From positions 248,001 to 312,000 of the forward strand of contig JADDMT010000029.1 in the NCBI GenBank assembly GCA_021401465.1: a stretch of DNA of 64,000 nt. Direction: 5' to 3'. The notes below the pieces were generated by a model. It was not told the DNA's origin. It worked only from the letters and a program-made list of their open reading frames with translations, and made no database searches. Both the position numbers and the translations under genes were made by a program. Below, piece after piece: positions 1-10,297 of this stretch (positions are counted from its first letter, which is position 1; every line of letters starts with the position of its first letter). This stretch comes from Teratosphaeria epicoccoides (lineage: Eukaryota > Ascomycota > Dothideomycetes > Mycosphaerellales > Teratosphaeriaceae).

Positions 1-762
1 TAATGCTGGACCGCGTGACCGGCAAGATCGTGCACATCGATTTTGGCGATTGCTTTGAGGTTGCTATGCACAGGGAGAAGTATCCGGAACGAGTGCCTTT
101 CCGACTCACGCGCATGCTCACCTTCGCAATGGAAGTCAGCAATATCGAGGGAAGCTTTAGAACGACTTGCGAGCATGTCATGCGTCTGCTGAGAGATAAC
201 AAAGAGAGCTTGATGGCAGTGCTGGAGGCGTTTATCCACGATCCCCTTCTTACGTGGAGGCTGGGCACCAGGGATAGTCCGCCTGAGCCGAGCTTCCCAA
301 GTGAGAGGCGCTCAAGCATCATGAACGCGCCCAGCGCTGCTGCTGCCGTGGCTGACGGCGGTCGTAGAGCCTCGGTCATGGGTGCAGGTGCGACGAATGA
401 TCCGAATGCTGCATCTGAGCGTCCTGGAAGTAGTACCTACCGGCCTGTGCGGTACAGGATGGGTAGTCTTTCGCAGCAACAGCCTAATGGTGTGCCAAAT
501 GGCGGTCAAGATCCGATTGAGCGCGAAGTTCAGAATGCCAGAGCTCTGCAGGTTCTAAGCCGCGTGAAGGAGAAGCTGACTGGACGAGACTTTAAGAAAG
601 AAGTTGAGTTGGCTGTCGACGAGCAGGTTGAGAAGCTGTTGAGCGAGGCTACGAATCTGGAGAACCTGTGCCAGCATTACATAGGGGTAAGTTCGCGTAT
701 CTTGGCCGATTTGAGTTTAGCGGTGATGCTGACTGTGCTTGAAGTGGTGCTCTTTCTGGTGA
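1..762 (+). CDS. tor2: TOR serine/threonine kinase, C-terminal part (5' end outside window)
   Basis: This is the 3' end of the target-of-rapamycin kinase, the PI3K-like core of TORC1/TORC2 controlling growth. The frame enters at base 3 with the end of the kinase domain: the HIDFGDCFE metal-binding segment, then FRLTRML and the DPLLTWRL block. About 95 Ser/Ala/Gly-rich residues follow and form a linker. The FATC region then reads KEKLTGRDFK and NLENLCQHYIG. The open frame runs past a clear donor at 687 (GTAAGT). Splicing 687-744 (58 nt, branch GCTGAC) adds WCSFW and a TGA at 760-762, which is the invariant end of TOR FATC domains. The coding exons in this window are 1-686 and 745-762. The terminal exon encodes only five residues, so simple ORF calling would miss the true C-terminus and add an artefactual tail. 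Identification is by family motifs and is very secure. Confidence 0.95.
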
Positions 763-1190
763 TCGATCACTCTGCTCGACGAACCAGACGCAGGTTACCT
801 TCTTGCCACGCTGTTCCACTCAAGCGAGCCTGTTGCTACCTTCGGGCCCGCATTATCCTTACGGTAAGACTTCCTTCTCTTATACGCATACATACGTATG
901 GGCGATGCGTTGGCGGAGCATCTTGGGCGAGGGAATTTATATATGGCCCACCGGCAACGTTTGCAGCTTCCCTCTCAGTAGACTGAGTTTGGCGGCAATG
1001 CTGACCGTGCTTGCAGTGGCGCAGTTTTGGAGGTAGAATGAAGAGTTACATTGGCTCTCAGAGCGCTGCGTCAAGGACCCAAATGGCTTGGTCCAGTCTA
1101 CAGTATTTCAATGATAATGGTAAGACTTTCTTCTTGTTCTCCGCATTTTCACGTGAGCGAGGCGTTTGGCGGAGCATCTTGGAGGTGAAA
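711..1190 (+). repeat. Diverged direct duplication downstream of TOR
   Basis: The segment 711-759 (end of the last TOR intron plus terminal exon) recurs at 983-1030 with roughly 80% identity by eye. It includes the GCTGAC-type branch site and the acceptor. A second matching pair lies further along: a GGTAAGACTT block near 861 and 1120, and a GCG(T)TTGGCGGAGCATCTTGG block near 907 and 1163. Together they look like a tandem duplication with a 255-270 bp period that has since diverged. The second copy of the terminal exon has lost one base, so it reads W-R-S-F-G-G instead of W-C-S-F-W. Confidence 0.7.
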
Positions 1191-1809
1191 AGGCTCCGCG
1201 CGGTACACCAGCACGAGTTAGCTTCCCGCGATTGACGACAGGTATGAGATGATTGCGTTCTTGGAAGATACGGGAGCCATGCGGCATTTTCGGAGCAACG
1301 AGAGCATAGCGGCGGCGTCATCAGATGAGTGCACTGCAGCACCATGACCAGCGCACGTATGGGTCACGTATGTACAGTGTACCTAAACAACCCAGCTACT
1401 ATATCCGCCAGCTCAGACTCATAGCATGCAACTGCTCAGTCAATGCTGCCGTGGTGCCGTGGTGCCGTACGCAGTTCGCAATCTTTGCCGAAAAGCTTGT
1501 TCACAAAAGGCGTCTATGTGCCGACCCAATGACGTGCGGGCGGCGGCGATACTCCGAGGGAGCACGACTTTGTTTCAAAATGCTACCTCGAGCCTCAGAT
1601 TTTGTCCCCTCTCCCTTGGCGACGCGGCATTGAAACACGAAGTTTGCACTTTTGCGTTTCCATGGAGTTGTGGTATGAAGAGCGGCTTTCGTTGAAACGA
1701 CGAAGACGACGGAAAGGCTTTCTTGCACGATTGAAGTTGCGATATTTGGAGTGTTCGATTGTGAGAGGGGCTTTAAACTCTCAGTTGAAGTGAAACGAAC
1801 GCCTAGAGC
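1191..1809. other. Intergenic, TOR 3' flank and transporter promoter
   Basis: I see no supported gene here. Short ORFs on both strands lack family resemblance and splice continuity. The minus-strand frame at 1501-1995 is only the complement of the CAT repeat. Confidence 0.6.
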
Positions 1810-1913
1810 ATGGCGGTCGAGGATGATTACTCGCGACCACAGATGCGAGGGTACCGCAATCATGGCGGTGGGTACAGTGGGATTGAACGGCAGCATTACC
1901 ACCACCATCACCC

Positions 1914-1944
<31 letters not shown>

Positions 1945-3514
1945 GAGCTTCGACATCAAGTCCGTGAACTGAAGTTGAAGGAGCGGATAAGGCATTTCAC
2001 ATGGACCTGGTTCACTATGACGGTTTGTTTCTCTCTTTTCCTACTTCACGTGGACTTTGAGGACGTGTCGCTGACATGATTCTTCCAGATGGCCACAGGC
2101 GGCATTGCCAACGTGCTCGCCCACGTGCCTTATCGGTTTCATGGACTCTACACCATCGGCTGCATCTTCTTCATTCTCAATCTCATCCTGTTCGTCTTCA
2201 ATGTCACCATGATTTCTCTGCGGTTCTATTACTACCCGAAGACTTTCGTGGCATCCGTCAAGCATCCGACGGAAAGTCTCTTCATTCCTGCGAGCTTGAT
2301 CTCCGTCGGCACGATCCTGTTGAATATCACAGAGTACGGGACTGCACCCGGGAAGGCGGGACCGTGGCTGTCGCACGTCATGGAGGCTCTGTTCTGGGTG
2401 TACTGCGTGTTGGCAGTCGTTTTTAGCAGTGGCATCTACCTTGTCATGTTCGTTGCGCTCTCGTTTGTCGTTCTTTTCGAATGATGCAGAAGCTGACGAG
2501 AATACTGCAGGTGGAGCACTCAGACATACACCATCGCGCAAATGACTCCCGTCTGGATCTTCCCAGCCTACCCACTCCTGGTCGTTGGACCCCACGCCAG
2601 CGTATTGGTCGAGAGGTTGCAGGGCGACAGAGCACTTGACATCATCGTCGGCGGCTTTATCTTCCAGGGCATCGGATTCCTCGTCTCCCTGCTTATCTAT
2701 GCGGCCTTTATCTACCGCCTCATGACACACAAGCTACCGCAGGAGAGTCGCAGGCCCGGCATGTTTATTAGCATCGGTCCTTCCGGCTTCACGATTGCTG
2801 GCGTCATGGGGATGGGCAGACATTTGCCGAGAGTGGTGAATCCAAATTTCATGGGCGAAGGTATGGGCGAATTTGCGGCCAATGTGTCGTTGGTTGCCGC
2901 AAACTGGATGGGGCTGTGGCTGTGGGGACTGGCGTGGTGGTTCTTCCTCGTGTCCGTTGGGGCGCATTGGTCGACCGTGCGGCATGGAAGGGGCAAATTT
3001 GCTATGACCTACTACTCATACATCTTCCCAAATACTGGTGAGTCAAGCATTCGTTTTGGACCAACACGCATGAGCCGTGTACTGATCTCGTTCAGCACTG
3101 ACAACAGCCACCTTCGCCGTCGGCAAAGCCCTCGACAGCCGCGCCATTCGAATCATCGGCTGCGTCATGAGCTGCTTGCTCATTGTAGCATGGGCCGCCG
3201 TCTTCGTCATGATGATCCGCGCCGTCATCGTCAAAGATATCCTTTGGCCGCAGAAGCAAGAAGACCGCGCTGAGGGTGGATGGAGGGAGTCGCCGGACGA
3301 GCGAGTGCCTTATGACAGTCCGCCTTTTTCTCCTTCGCCGGCGTCGGCAGAGCGGGTGGTTTCTAGTATGTCTTCTGCGGATAGAGTAAGTAATCAGCAT
3401 GGGGTAGGCTTGATTAACGGGAATGGAATGGCGGATGTTATTGCAGATGGAGTAACAGATCAGCCGGAGGCGAACGGGAGCGTGAGGCCGAAGGGGCCGG
3501 AAGAAGTGGTCTGA
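1810..3514 (+). CDS. C4-dicarboxylate/malic acid-type transporter, SLAC1/TDT family
   Basis: This is a plasma-membrane transporter of the tellurite-resistance/dicarboxylate (TDT, SLAC1-fold) family, related to fission-yeast Mae1 malate permease and to sulfite pump Ssu1. There are four exons: 1810-2022, 2089-2462, 2511-3037 and 3096-3514. The introns are 66, 48 and 58 nt with GTTTGT, GTTTGT and GTGAGT donors, and the product is 510 residues. After splicing, the first transmembrane block reads WFTMTMATGGIANVL, the family signature. Further blocks are YRFHGLYTIG, STQTYTIAQMTPVWIFPAYP and the final helix before a hydrophilic Ser/Pro tail. About ten hydrophobic segments are present. The cytosolic N-terminus has a long histidine run from a CAT repeat. 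The exact substrate (malate, sulfite or another anion) cannot be told from sequence; the MATGGIAN variant favours the malic-acid branch. Confidence 0.9.
1915..1944 (+). repeat. (CAT)10 microsatellite coding polyhistidine
   Basis: Ten perfect CAT units directly follow an imperfect CAC/CAT stretch. They lie in the first exon of the transporter and encode most of a 17-residue segment with 15 histidines. The repeat is in frame, so length change would not break the gene. Confidence 0.95.
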
Positions 3515-4454
3515 GCTGAGCTCGATGCCATTGGAGCCCGTTTGTGCCCATCAGAATGAAGTGACGACATAGTTCATGCTGTCTACGGCTACCCGGGAAG
3601 TGATTTGGATCTTTGTGCCCATAGTTCTGCAATGCCTCCATTGTAAGGTATACCGTTTGCTAGATCTGACCTGCAGGCTGGCGGTAACCTCTTTATACTG
3701 CTCCGCTGTCCCTCAGCCCTTTACATCCCTGCGCATGACTGCAGAGCACAAGCATGAGGGTGAGCCACTGCCAAGGCAAGATCTTGGTTGAAACAGAAGA
3801 TCATATGCATCTTCGCCATCGTCGTCCTCCTCGAAGTCGTCATCGTCGAAGCAGTCTTCGAGCTCTTGGTCCGACGGATCTGCAAGCTCCTCCAGCCTGT
3901 CTGTGGTCGCGGCATCGCCGTATTTGAGGGATTGCGAATTGCAAGTGTAGGAGGGTACAAAAATGCTCTCGGTCACACACCGAGCGCTCTTGCTGCCCCC
4001 TTCACATACCAAACGGGCTGTCGAGGGGCTGTCGAGGATCCCGAGCCGGCCGACGCTTTGCTGTACATGTACTGCGCAGTCACACGCCAGTGACAGAGCA
4101 CAAGTCGGTCGGCTTGCAGATCAGCTTCAATTTTGACCTCCATGCTCCACTCAGACTATCAGCTGCCTCTCACGACCATGCCCTAGCCTATGACCTAAGC
4201 TACAGAGCGGCAAATAAGTGAAGTGCGTCGAGCTTCGGGCAAGACAGTCGCCAGCCCCGCAGAGATTCTCCACGAGAAAGCCAGCCCGCGAGCAGGCCAG
4301 TGGGGTCCTCAACGGCCGACCGCTCTGGTGCCTGTCGCCCACTTTCGAGGCACCATACCCAGCATCAAGCAGGTTTCTTCAAGACTTGGATTGCCACAAT
4401 CACACCGGCGAGGCTGAACACGTGACTGCTAGGCACGTCACCGTTCTGCAGACA
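3515..4454. other. Intergenic between convergent genes
   Basis: About 940 bp lie between the transporter stop and the PAN6 stop. Small ORFs exist on both strands. The minus-strand frame 3713-4012 has an Asp/Glu-rich run and is noted separately as doubtful. Nothing else is recognised. Confidence 0.5.
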
Positions 4455-5573
4455 TCAAGTTGTCGCAGGTGGAAGCACGATGTTGTCAATGAGCCTGACT
4501 AGAACTTTGTCCTCGCCCATACCCAACCTCTCCCCTTCGCGCACACTCTCCAGCGGCAGCATCTTGATGGCACCACTCAATATCGCACCCTTGCCATCAT
4601 CCATCATCTGCACCTCTTCAAGTGTGTCCGGGTCTGCCAGAGATATATAGTCCGCCTCGAATTTCGCCTTCTCATCTGGCAGCAGCTCATCTTGCTCAAT
4701 GCTCATGCGATTGACGACATCCCACGCAAGCGCCAGAATCTCGTCCCGACGTCTCCTGCCCATCTTGTGCGCCGCCTCTGCTGCCCTTAGCGCCTGAATC
4801 AACACAGTTCCGACTTTCCTCCTCCTTTCACCCAAATACACGTTCCTGCTCGACATCGCTAGACCATCCGACTCGCGTTCTGTAGGACATATGCGTACTT
4901 CAGTGTTGATATGGAAGTCCTTGACCATGCGCTTGATGATGACCGTCTGCTGGACGTCCTTCTGTCCAAAGTACACTCGTTCGGCTTCAACGATGTTAAA
5001 GAGCTTCATGCAGACCGTCGCGACGCCTCGAAAGAAGACCGGTCTGCTCTTCCCTTCCAGCAACTTGGCCAAAGGGGTGATGGTCACAAAGCTGCCAGTA
5101 CCAGGAAGAGTCGAATCTGGTGGCAGAGTAGGATACATGGTCTTAGTGGTTGGGGCGAAGATGGCGTTGATCCTACCCCTCCCATTGGCCTTCAATTCCT
5201 CGTCCAGAGTCCTGAGCATGGAGATGTCCTTCTCCCACGTCTTCGGATAGCTGTCGAGGTCCTCATTGACGCCGAATTGGGTGGGGTTGACATAGATCGA
5301 GACGAAGACATCGCTATTCTCGGAGGCAGCTTGACGAGCGAGTGAGATATGACCCTCGTGTAACGCGCCCATGGTAGGCACCAAGCCGACAGCGCGGCCA
5401 TTGAGAAGGACTTCCCTTCTGTGCGATCGTAGCGACGACACATCACGAAACACGTGGAAAGCTCTACTTGTCTTTGTCCGGGACGAGATGGTTGCATCTC
5501 TATCCTGCCAGATCAGGTCATTGCCAAGCGCTCGGCGCCAGTGAGCAAGTCTGGTGTTGCGGACGATCGCCAT
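4455..5573 (-). CDS. pan6: Pantoate--beta-alanine ligase (pantothenate synthetase)
   Basis: This enzyme makes pantothenate (vitamin B5) from pantoate, beta-alanine and ATP, the last step before CoA synthesis proper. It is a single 372-residue exon. The nucleotidyltransferase HIGH-like motif PTMGALHEGH lies at about residues 66-75. It is followed by the VSIYVNPTQF pantoate-binding block, the YFGQKDVQQ segment and the KMSKS-like MSSRN motif, all in family order. The protein is longer than bacterial PanC (about 280 residues) because of an N-terminal extension of roughly 60 residues and small insertions, as usual in fungi. The ATG at 5573 lies 313 bp from the DBP7 start, so the two genes share a divergent promoter region. 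An organellar signal is possible but not clear. Confidence 0.95.
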   Translation of the reverse strand: MAIVRNTRLAHWRRALGNDLIWQDRDATISSRTKTSRAFHVFRDVSSLRSHRREVLLNGRAVGLVPTMGALHEGHISLARQAASENSDVFVSIYVNPTQFGVNEDLDSYPKTWEKDISMLRTLDEELKANGRGRINAIFAPTTKTMYPTLPPDSTLPGTGSFVTITPLAKLLEGKSRPVFFRGVATVCMKLFNIVEAERVYFGQKDVQQTVIIKRMVKDFHINTEVRICPTERESDGLAMSSRNVYLGERRRKVGTVLIQALRAAEAAHKMGRRRRDEILALAWDVVNRMSIEQDELLPDEKAKFEADYISLADPDTLEEVQMMDDGKGAILSGAIKMLPLESVREGERLGMGEDKVLVRLIDNIVLPPATT

Positions 5574-5886
5574 GGTTCTCAGCGCTCAGCTCTCGTTCAG
5601 GGGCGGCTCTTCCTGCTTGAAGGTGGATGAGGAGGCGCGCCAAGCTGAATGATTCAGGCTACACACGGCCATCATGTCCTGTCGAAGCGTGAGAATTTCT
5701 ACGCTGCAGACTTCGTGTCAACTTTGTAAAGCCGCCTGGTAGGAACAGGAGGTGGGTTATCGACCCGGCGGTGCGCCATGGGTGGAGCTTGAGCCGAGTG
5801 CGGGGCGCGTCAGCGCAGCCGAGCCGAGCCGAGACAGAAATCTGCATCTGAGCGTGTCCTGGCACCGAGTGACCTCGACCAATAAC

Positions 5887-8262
5887 ATGGCGGAGGACGG
5901 GATGCTGCTCAACTTTGAGCTGCCGACAGACCCATTCGCTGCGGCTCCAAGGAAGATCAAGGGCGGCAACTGGAAAGACAGGCTTACCGCCAAGAAGTCT
6001 CAGGCATATGGCAGGCAAAAGGCGCTGGAGAGGGCGCTGGGGAGGACGCCAAACTATGGAGATGTGCAGAGCGAAGAGGAAGAATTGATACTGCCCGATG
6101 GAGCTTCGAACAAGAGAATCAAGACCGGGCAAGATGGAGAGTACACCAAGTCAGTCAGGCCTACGAATCGACCGTCTGGACCCAGGCAGGCTCATCGCGG
6201 CGATGTGCTACCGAAGCTGAACGACGGTCAAGTGGTCGCTTCCTTGTTCACGTATAACCAGACCTCCAAGACGCTTGAAAAAGCTGAAGCTGAAGCTCAA
6301 ACTGAGGAAGCGACTGCGGTGCCGTCGAATGCTCCGCTGACTGATGAGCTTGCTACGTTCACCAACATGGGTTTGTCCAATACGCTTGCTAGCCACCTGC
6401 TGCGGAAGATGAGCATTAAGGCACCGACAGCCATCCAACGGAAATCGATCGAGCAGCTATGCACAGCACATACAGATGCCTTTATGCAAGCCCAAACAGG
6501 TTCCGGTAAAACGCTGGCTTATCTCTTGCCCATTGTGCAGCGGGTCTCAGAACTATCCAAACACATGAAGGAGGTGGGCGAGAAGTTCAGTCGCGAAAGT
6601 GGCCTGTTCGCTGTCATCCTGGCTCCAACGCGTGAATTGGCGAAGCAGATCAGCACTGTGCTCGAAAGTCTTCTGTCATGTTGTCATTGGATTGTCCAAG
6701 GAATCGTGGTAGGTGGCGAGAGCAAAAAGTCGGAGAAGGCCAGATTACGAAAAGGTGTCAACATCCTGGTTGCCACTCCGGGTCGATTGACGGACCATAT
6801 TAACAACACGGAGGTCCTGGACGTCAGTAAAGTGCGGTGGTTGGTGCTGGATGAAGGCGACCGTCTCATGGAGCTTGGTTTCGAGCAGGATATCCAGAAG
6901 ATTGTCAGCGTGCTGAATCTACGAAGCCGGAAGGCTCAAGACACCCCTATACCTGGCTTGCCAGAGAGAAGAACGACGATTTTGTGTTCAGCTACAATCA
7001 AAGCAAATGTGGATCAGCTTCGTTCTATAGTGCTGAAAGACCCGGTGTCAATCGCTGTCGATGCTTCAGAGAGATCTGCAGGAGACGATGCTTCCAAGGA
7101 GCCGGCATTTTCTGCACCAGCGCAATTGAAACAAAGCTATGTGGCAGCACCACCCAAACAACGCTTGGTGGCCCTCGTCGCGGCACTGAAACAAGCGTTC
7201 AAGCGCAAAGGCAGTGTCATGAAGTGTATCGTCTTCATGAGCTGTGCAGATAGCGTCGACTACCATTTTGAATTGATGACGCGACGAGATGGGGAGGAGA
7301 AGAAGAAGAAGAAGAAGAAGAACGAAGAGTCAGATGAGATCAAATTCAACGGCAAGCTGAGCAGGACGAATCACATTCACCAAGGGAACACCATATCTGA
7401 GTCTCGCACGGAAGGCCTCGCTACAGCTTTCTCCGGTCAAGACAATCCAGTCAACCTGTACCGTCTACATGGCTCTCTGCAGCAAGCTACTCGCACTTCG
7501 ACGCTCAAAGCCTTCTCGAAGACGTCCGAACCAGCAGTACTTGTCTGCACGGACGTAGCCTCGCGTGGTCTTGATCTGCCAAATGTAGACCTGGTCATTG
7601 AATACGATCCACCTTTCAGCAAAGACGACCACTTGCACCGTGCAGGTCGAACAGCACGTGCAGGCAAAGACGGTCGCGCCATGATTTTCCTCATGCCCGG
7701 CTGCGAAGAAGGCTACGTCAGCATCCTTAAGGACTGCAACCCGCGCAACCTCACGTCTCACAATGCAGAGGACCTTCTCAAGAAAGGCTTTGCGCCCTCC
7801 TCAGGCGTCATCAATGACAAAAGCTGGGAAGACCTGGCCACGGAGTACCAACTCGAGGTCGAGCGCTGGACTTCTGAACATCCGAAACACCTTGAGCAAG
7901 CGCGACGAGCGTATCAGAGCCACATCAGGGCGTACGCCACGCACGTTGCGGCGGAACGAAGTATCTTCAACATCAAGGACTTGCACCTTGGTCATCTGGC
8001 GAAGGCTTTTGGATTAAGGGACAAGCCGGGTGCGATTCGAGTGCCGGGACAGAGGCCTGGAAAGGATAGCGCGGGTAAGGTGAGGGACGAGCGGAAGGCG
8101 CAGGCGGGCAAGAAGGCGGCTGCTGCAAGTGGTGTCAAGAGATCGAGCAAGTTTGATGAGGACGACATTGATACTTCGATGGCGGATGCTGAGGCGGCGA
8201 GGAGGAAGATGCAGGCGTTGTCGAGGAAGATGGGTGGGGCTAGTGAGTTCAACCTGGGATAG
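5887..8262 (+). CDS. dbp7: ATP-dependent RNA helicase Dbp7 (60S ribosome biogenesis)
   Basis: This is a nucleolar DEAD-box helicase needed for assembly of pre-60S ribosomal particles. I place the start at 5887, not at the upstream in-frame ATG at 5752, because the family begins with M-A-[ED]-D-G-M-L-L-N-F. That gives 791 residues. Motifs in order are: Q-motif region (FTNMGL...PTAIQ), motif I AQTGSGKT, Ia APTRELAKQ, Ib TPGRL, motif II as DEGD (the Dbp7 variant of DEAD), III SAT, V TDVASRGLDLP and VI HRAGRTARAGK. A lysine run (AAG repeat at about 7297-7320) sits in the low-complexity insertion of the C-terminal RecA lobe. The basic C-terminal tail is typical. No intron is needed. Confidence 0.96.
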   Translation: MAEDGMLLNFELPTDPFAAAPRKIKGGNWKDRLTAKKSQAYGRQKALERALGRTPNYGDVQSEEEELILPDGASNKRIKTGQDGEYTKSVRPTNRPSGPRQAHRGDVLPKLNDGQVVASLFTYNQTSKTLEKAEAEAQTEEATAVPSNAPLTDELATFTNMGLSNTLASHLLRKMSIKAPTAIQRKSIEQLCTAHTDAFMQAQTGSGKTLAYLLPIVQRVSELSKHMKEVGEKFSRESGLFAVILAPTRELAKQISTVLESLLSCCHWIVQGIVVGGESKKSEKARLRKGVNILVATPGRLTDHINNTEVLDVSKVRWLVLDEGDRLMELGFEQDIQKIVSVLNLRSRKAQDTPIPGLPERRTTILCSATIKANVDQLRSIVLKDPVSIAVDASERSAGDDASKEPAFSAPAQLKQSYVAAPPKQRLVALVAALKQAFKRKGSVMKCIVFMSCADSVDYHFELMTRRDGEEKKKKKKKNEESDEIKFNGKLSRTNHIHQGNTISESRTEGLATAFSGQDNPVNLYRLHGSLQQATRTSTLKAFSKTSEPAVLVCTDVASRGLDLPNVDLVIEYDPPFSKDDHLHRAGRTARAGKDGRAMIFLMPGCEEGYVSILKDCNPRNLTSHNAEDLLKKGFAPSSGVINDKSWEDLATEYQLEVERWTSEHPKHLEQARRAYQSHIRAYATHVAAERSIFNIKDLHLGHLAKAFGLRDKPGAIRVPGQRPGKDSAGKVRDERKAQAGKKAAAASGVKRSSKFDEDDIDTSMADAEAARRKMQALSRKMGGASEFNLG

Positions 8263-9092
8263 GATGACAGCCGCTTCTGCGCATCTTGGGCTATTCCCCA
8301 TGTTTATCAAAGCATTGAGGTACGCTCTTCTGCAGAACAACACGACCTTCCTGTTTCTTTCACCGACGCGTACTCGCTTGGCGCAAAAAGGTTCGTCCGC
8401 ACTCACAGCTTGTCCGTTGCCCGCACCAATGGGACGAGATTCTGGATGCTTACTTATGCAGAACATTTGTATGTAACCACCCGCATGACAAGAGCAGCAG
8501 TACTCGTGTTGGAGACAGAGACGTCCGTGTGTCTGGCATCAGTAATGAAGAAAATTTGTGGGTAAATGTAGCGTGTAGTGAGGCTTACAACCGATCGCGG
8601 TGCTGCCGCTGCGCGGCGCTTGTGTTGCGAAGACCGTGAGAGCCGGAAGGATGAAGGAGAGGTGGCATGTGGGCATATTGCGAAGGGTACAAGTTGAGAT
8701 TCGACTCTTTGACTCCCTCTGGGATCCGCTACAACCACGGGCATACCATGATCATTTGATGTCACGACTAGCAGGCCCCTATCTGTACAATGCCTCGGCC
8801 TCTGTGATCTTGGACTGGTCAAAGATTTTCGGCCGCTTCACGGGCCCGGGACTGGCGTTGCTGCTGAGTTTGGGCCGGTACACTTCCCAGCTTGACTGGC
8901 GTGGCAAGCTTGGCTGCAGGTCAACTTGACTCTTCCAGTTGTCAAGGAGGCTCAGGTGTCGCTGAGGAGATGACGCCGAGAGAAGTAACGAATATGTGCG
9001 GACGCATGAAATCGCTCGCAGCACCAGGACCAAGTATGGTGTGTTGCCGCAAGCTTGCTGCTTGATGCCTTGAGATCCAATTCAGATCGTCC
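8263..9092. other. Intergenic between convergent DBP7 and F-box gene
   Basis: There are 830 bp with only short ORFs that lack family motifs or splice continuity. It presumably holds two 3' UTRs and terminators. Confidence 0.6.
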
Positions 9093-10086
9093 TCAATCAT
9101 CAGCCGACAGATCAATCAAGCCTGGCATGGTCACTTCAGCATCAACATCCGACAAATCGATCGGACAATGCGCCGTGCCCAATGTCTCCATCCTGACGAT
9201 CTGGAAAGCCTCTGGCGTCTCCCTCATGGCTTGCTCCTTCATTGCTTCATCCCCCAGCCGCAGCGCATCTTTCCTCTTCTCCGACTCCGCTTTAGCCTTC
9301 ACCCTGTCCTTCTTCCTCTTGTCCTTCTCCCGCTTCTTCAAGATCTTCTTCTCCTTATACTGCTCCAGATCTCCATGAACAGCCTCAGCAAGCCTCTTGA
9401 CGTCTTCCAAGAGGAACATGGTTGTCGGAACATTGGCGCAAATATATGATCCGTACGCGACCCGAGGCAATGGCTTGATGTGTATCTCGATATTTGTCGG
9501 TTTGTGTTTGTGGGGGAAGAGATGATGTAATTTGAGGTCGTAGTGGTGCATTGCTGCGGACTTTGTGATCTATTTGCAGGTTCGTCAGTCTCCTGTGTCG
9601 AAGATGAGTGTAAAAAAGGCTTGCTCTGACCTTCTCGCTCCATTCTTTCCTATCGCACTCTCTGCAGCACATGAATCCGTTCGCGAATATCGCCCTCCTG
9701 CTGCTCGATTTGCCGCAAAAGACGCAGCGCTTGCACATCCACTTGAACAAACCGGCACGTCCCCACAACCACCCACGCTGCTCATGCTTCGTCCGCGGGT
9801 TTTCGCTTTTCAGCTCTTTGTAATGCGTGATCGTCCGGTGGGCTGTGAGCCAGCTCTTCGCCCAGCCGTTGACTTCGCCACGGAGAGTCCTGCACGTGTG
9901 GCTGAGGACTTGTATTGGATGCGGTTTCGCGAACGGAGACTTTGCTTGAGCTTCAGAGTTGAGAGCTCGGTCGGGCTCGTGGTTCGGTAGGAGATAGTCG
10001 AAGATTAGGTGGAGGAGTTCGGCGGGCAGAGCTGTCAAGTGATCGCGCTTGTCCGTGATGTCGATGGGAGCAATAAAAGATGTCAT
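9093..10086 (-). CDS. F-box protein with cysteine cluster
   Basis: This is a probable substrate adaptor of an SCF ubiquitin ligase. There are two exons, 10086-9631 and 9569-9093 (minus strand), joined over a 61-nt intron (donor GTCAGA, branch CTGAC, acceptor ATAG) to give 310 residues. The F-box is near the N-terminus (residues about 14-30, LTALPAELLHLIFDYL). A Cys-rich segment around residues 115-145 (CKRCVFCG...CCREC) could bind zinc. The joined sequence across the junction, EWSEK|ITKSAAMHHYDL, matches the family I know from other Pezizomycotina, which supports the splice. The C-terminus is strongly charged (Lys/Glu/Arg coiled-coil-like). The target is unknown. It is divergent from ESF2 with 211 bp between starts. 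Confidence 0.85.
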
Positions 10087-10297
10087 GGTGGATAGGATGA
10101 GGATTATTCTTTGCGAACGGTGTACCCAAAGATGATTGTAGTCCAGAGAGACAAAAAGTATGGAGAGGTAGCGCTTCCCTATCAAGCTATCTATGTGATA
10201 ATGATGACGGAAAGCGCCGCCAAAAGTTCTGATACGCCCATCAAGCAGCGTGAAATTTGCATGTATGTTTGGTTTCTGCCACCAGATTCCAGGTACG

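Noticed and set aside
1501..1995. Minus-strand frame with poly-Met run
   Set aside because: It is the complement of the CAT repeat and promoter sequence; no domain or splice support.
2041..2730. 229-codon minus-strand frame
   Set aside because: Acidic shadow frame antisense to the transporter exons.
5752..5886. In-frame ATG upstream of DBP7 adding 45 residues
   Set aside because: The family start motif begins at 5887, and the upstream part has no family similarity.
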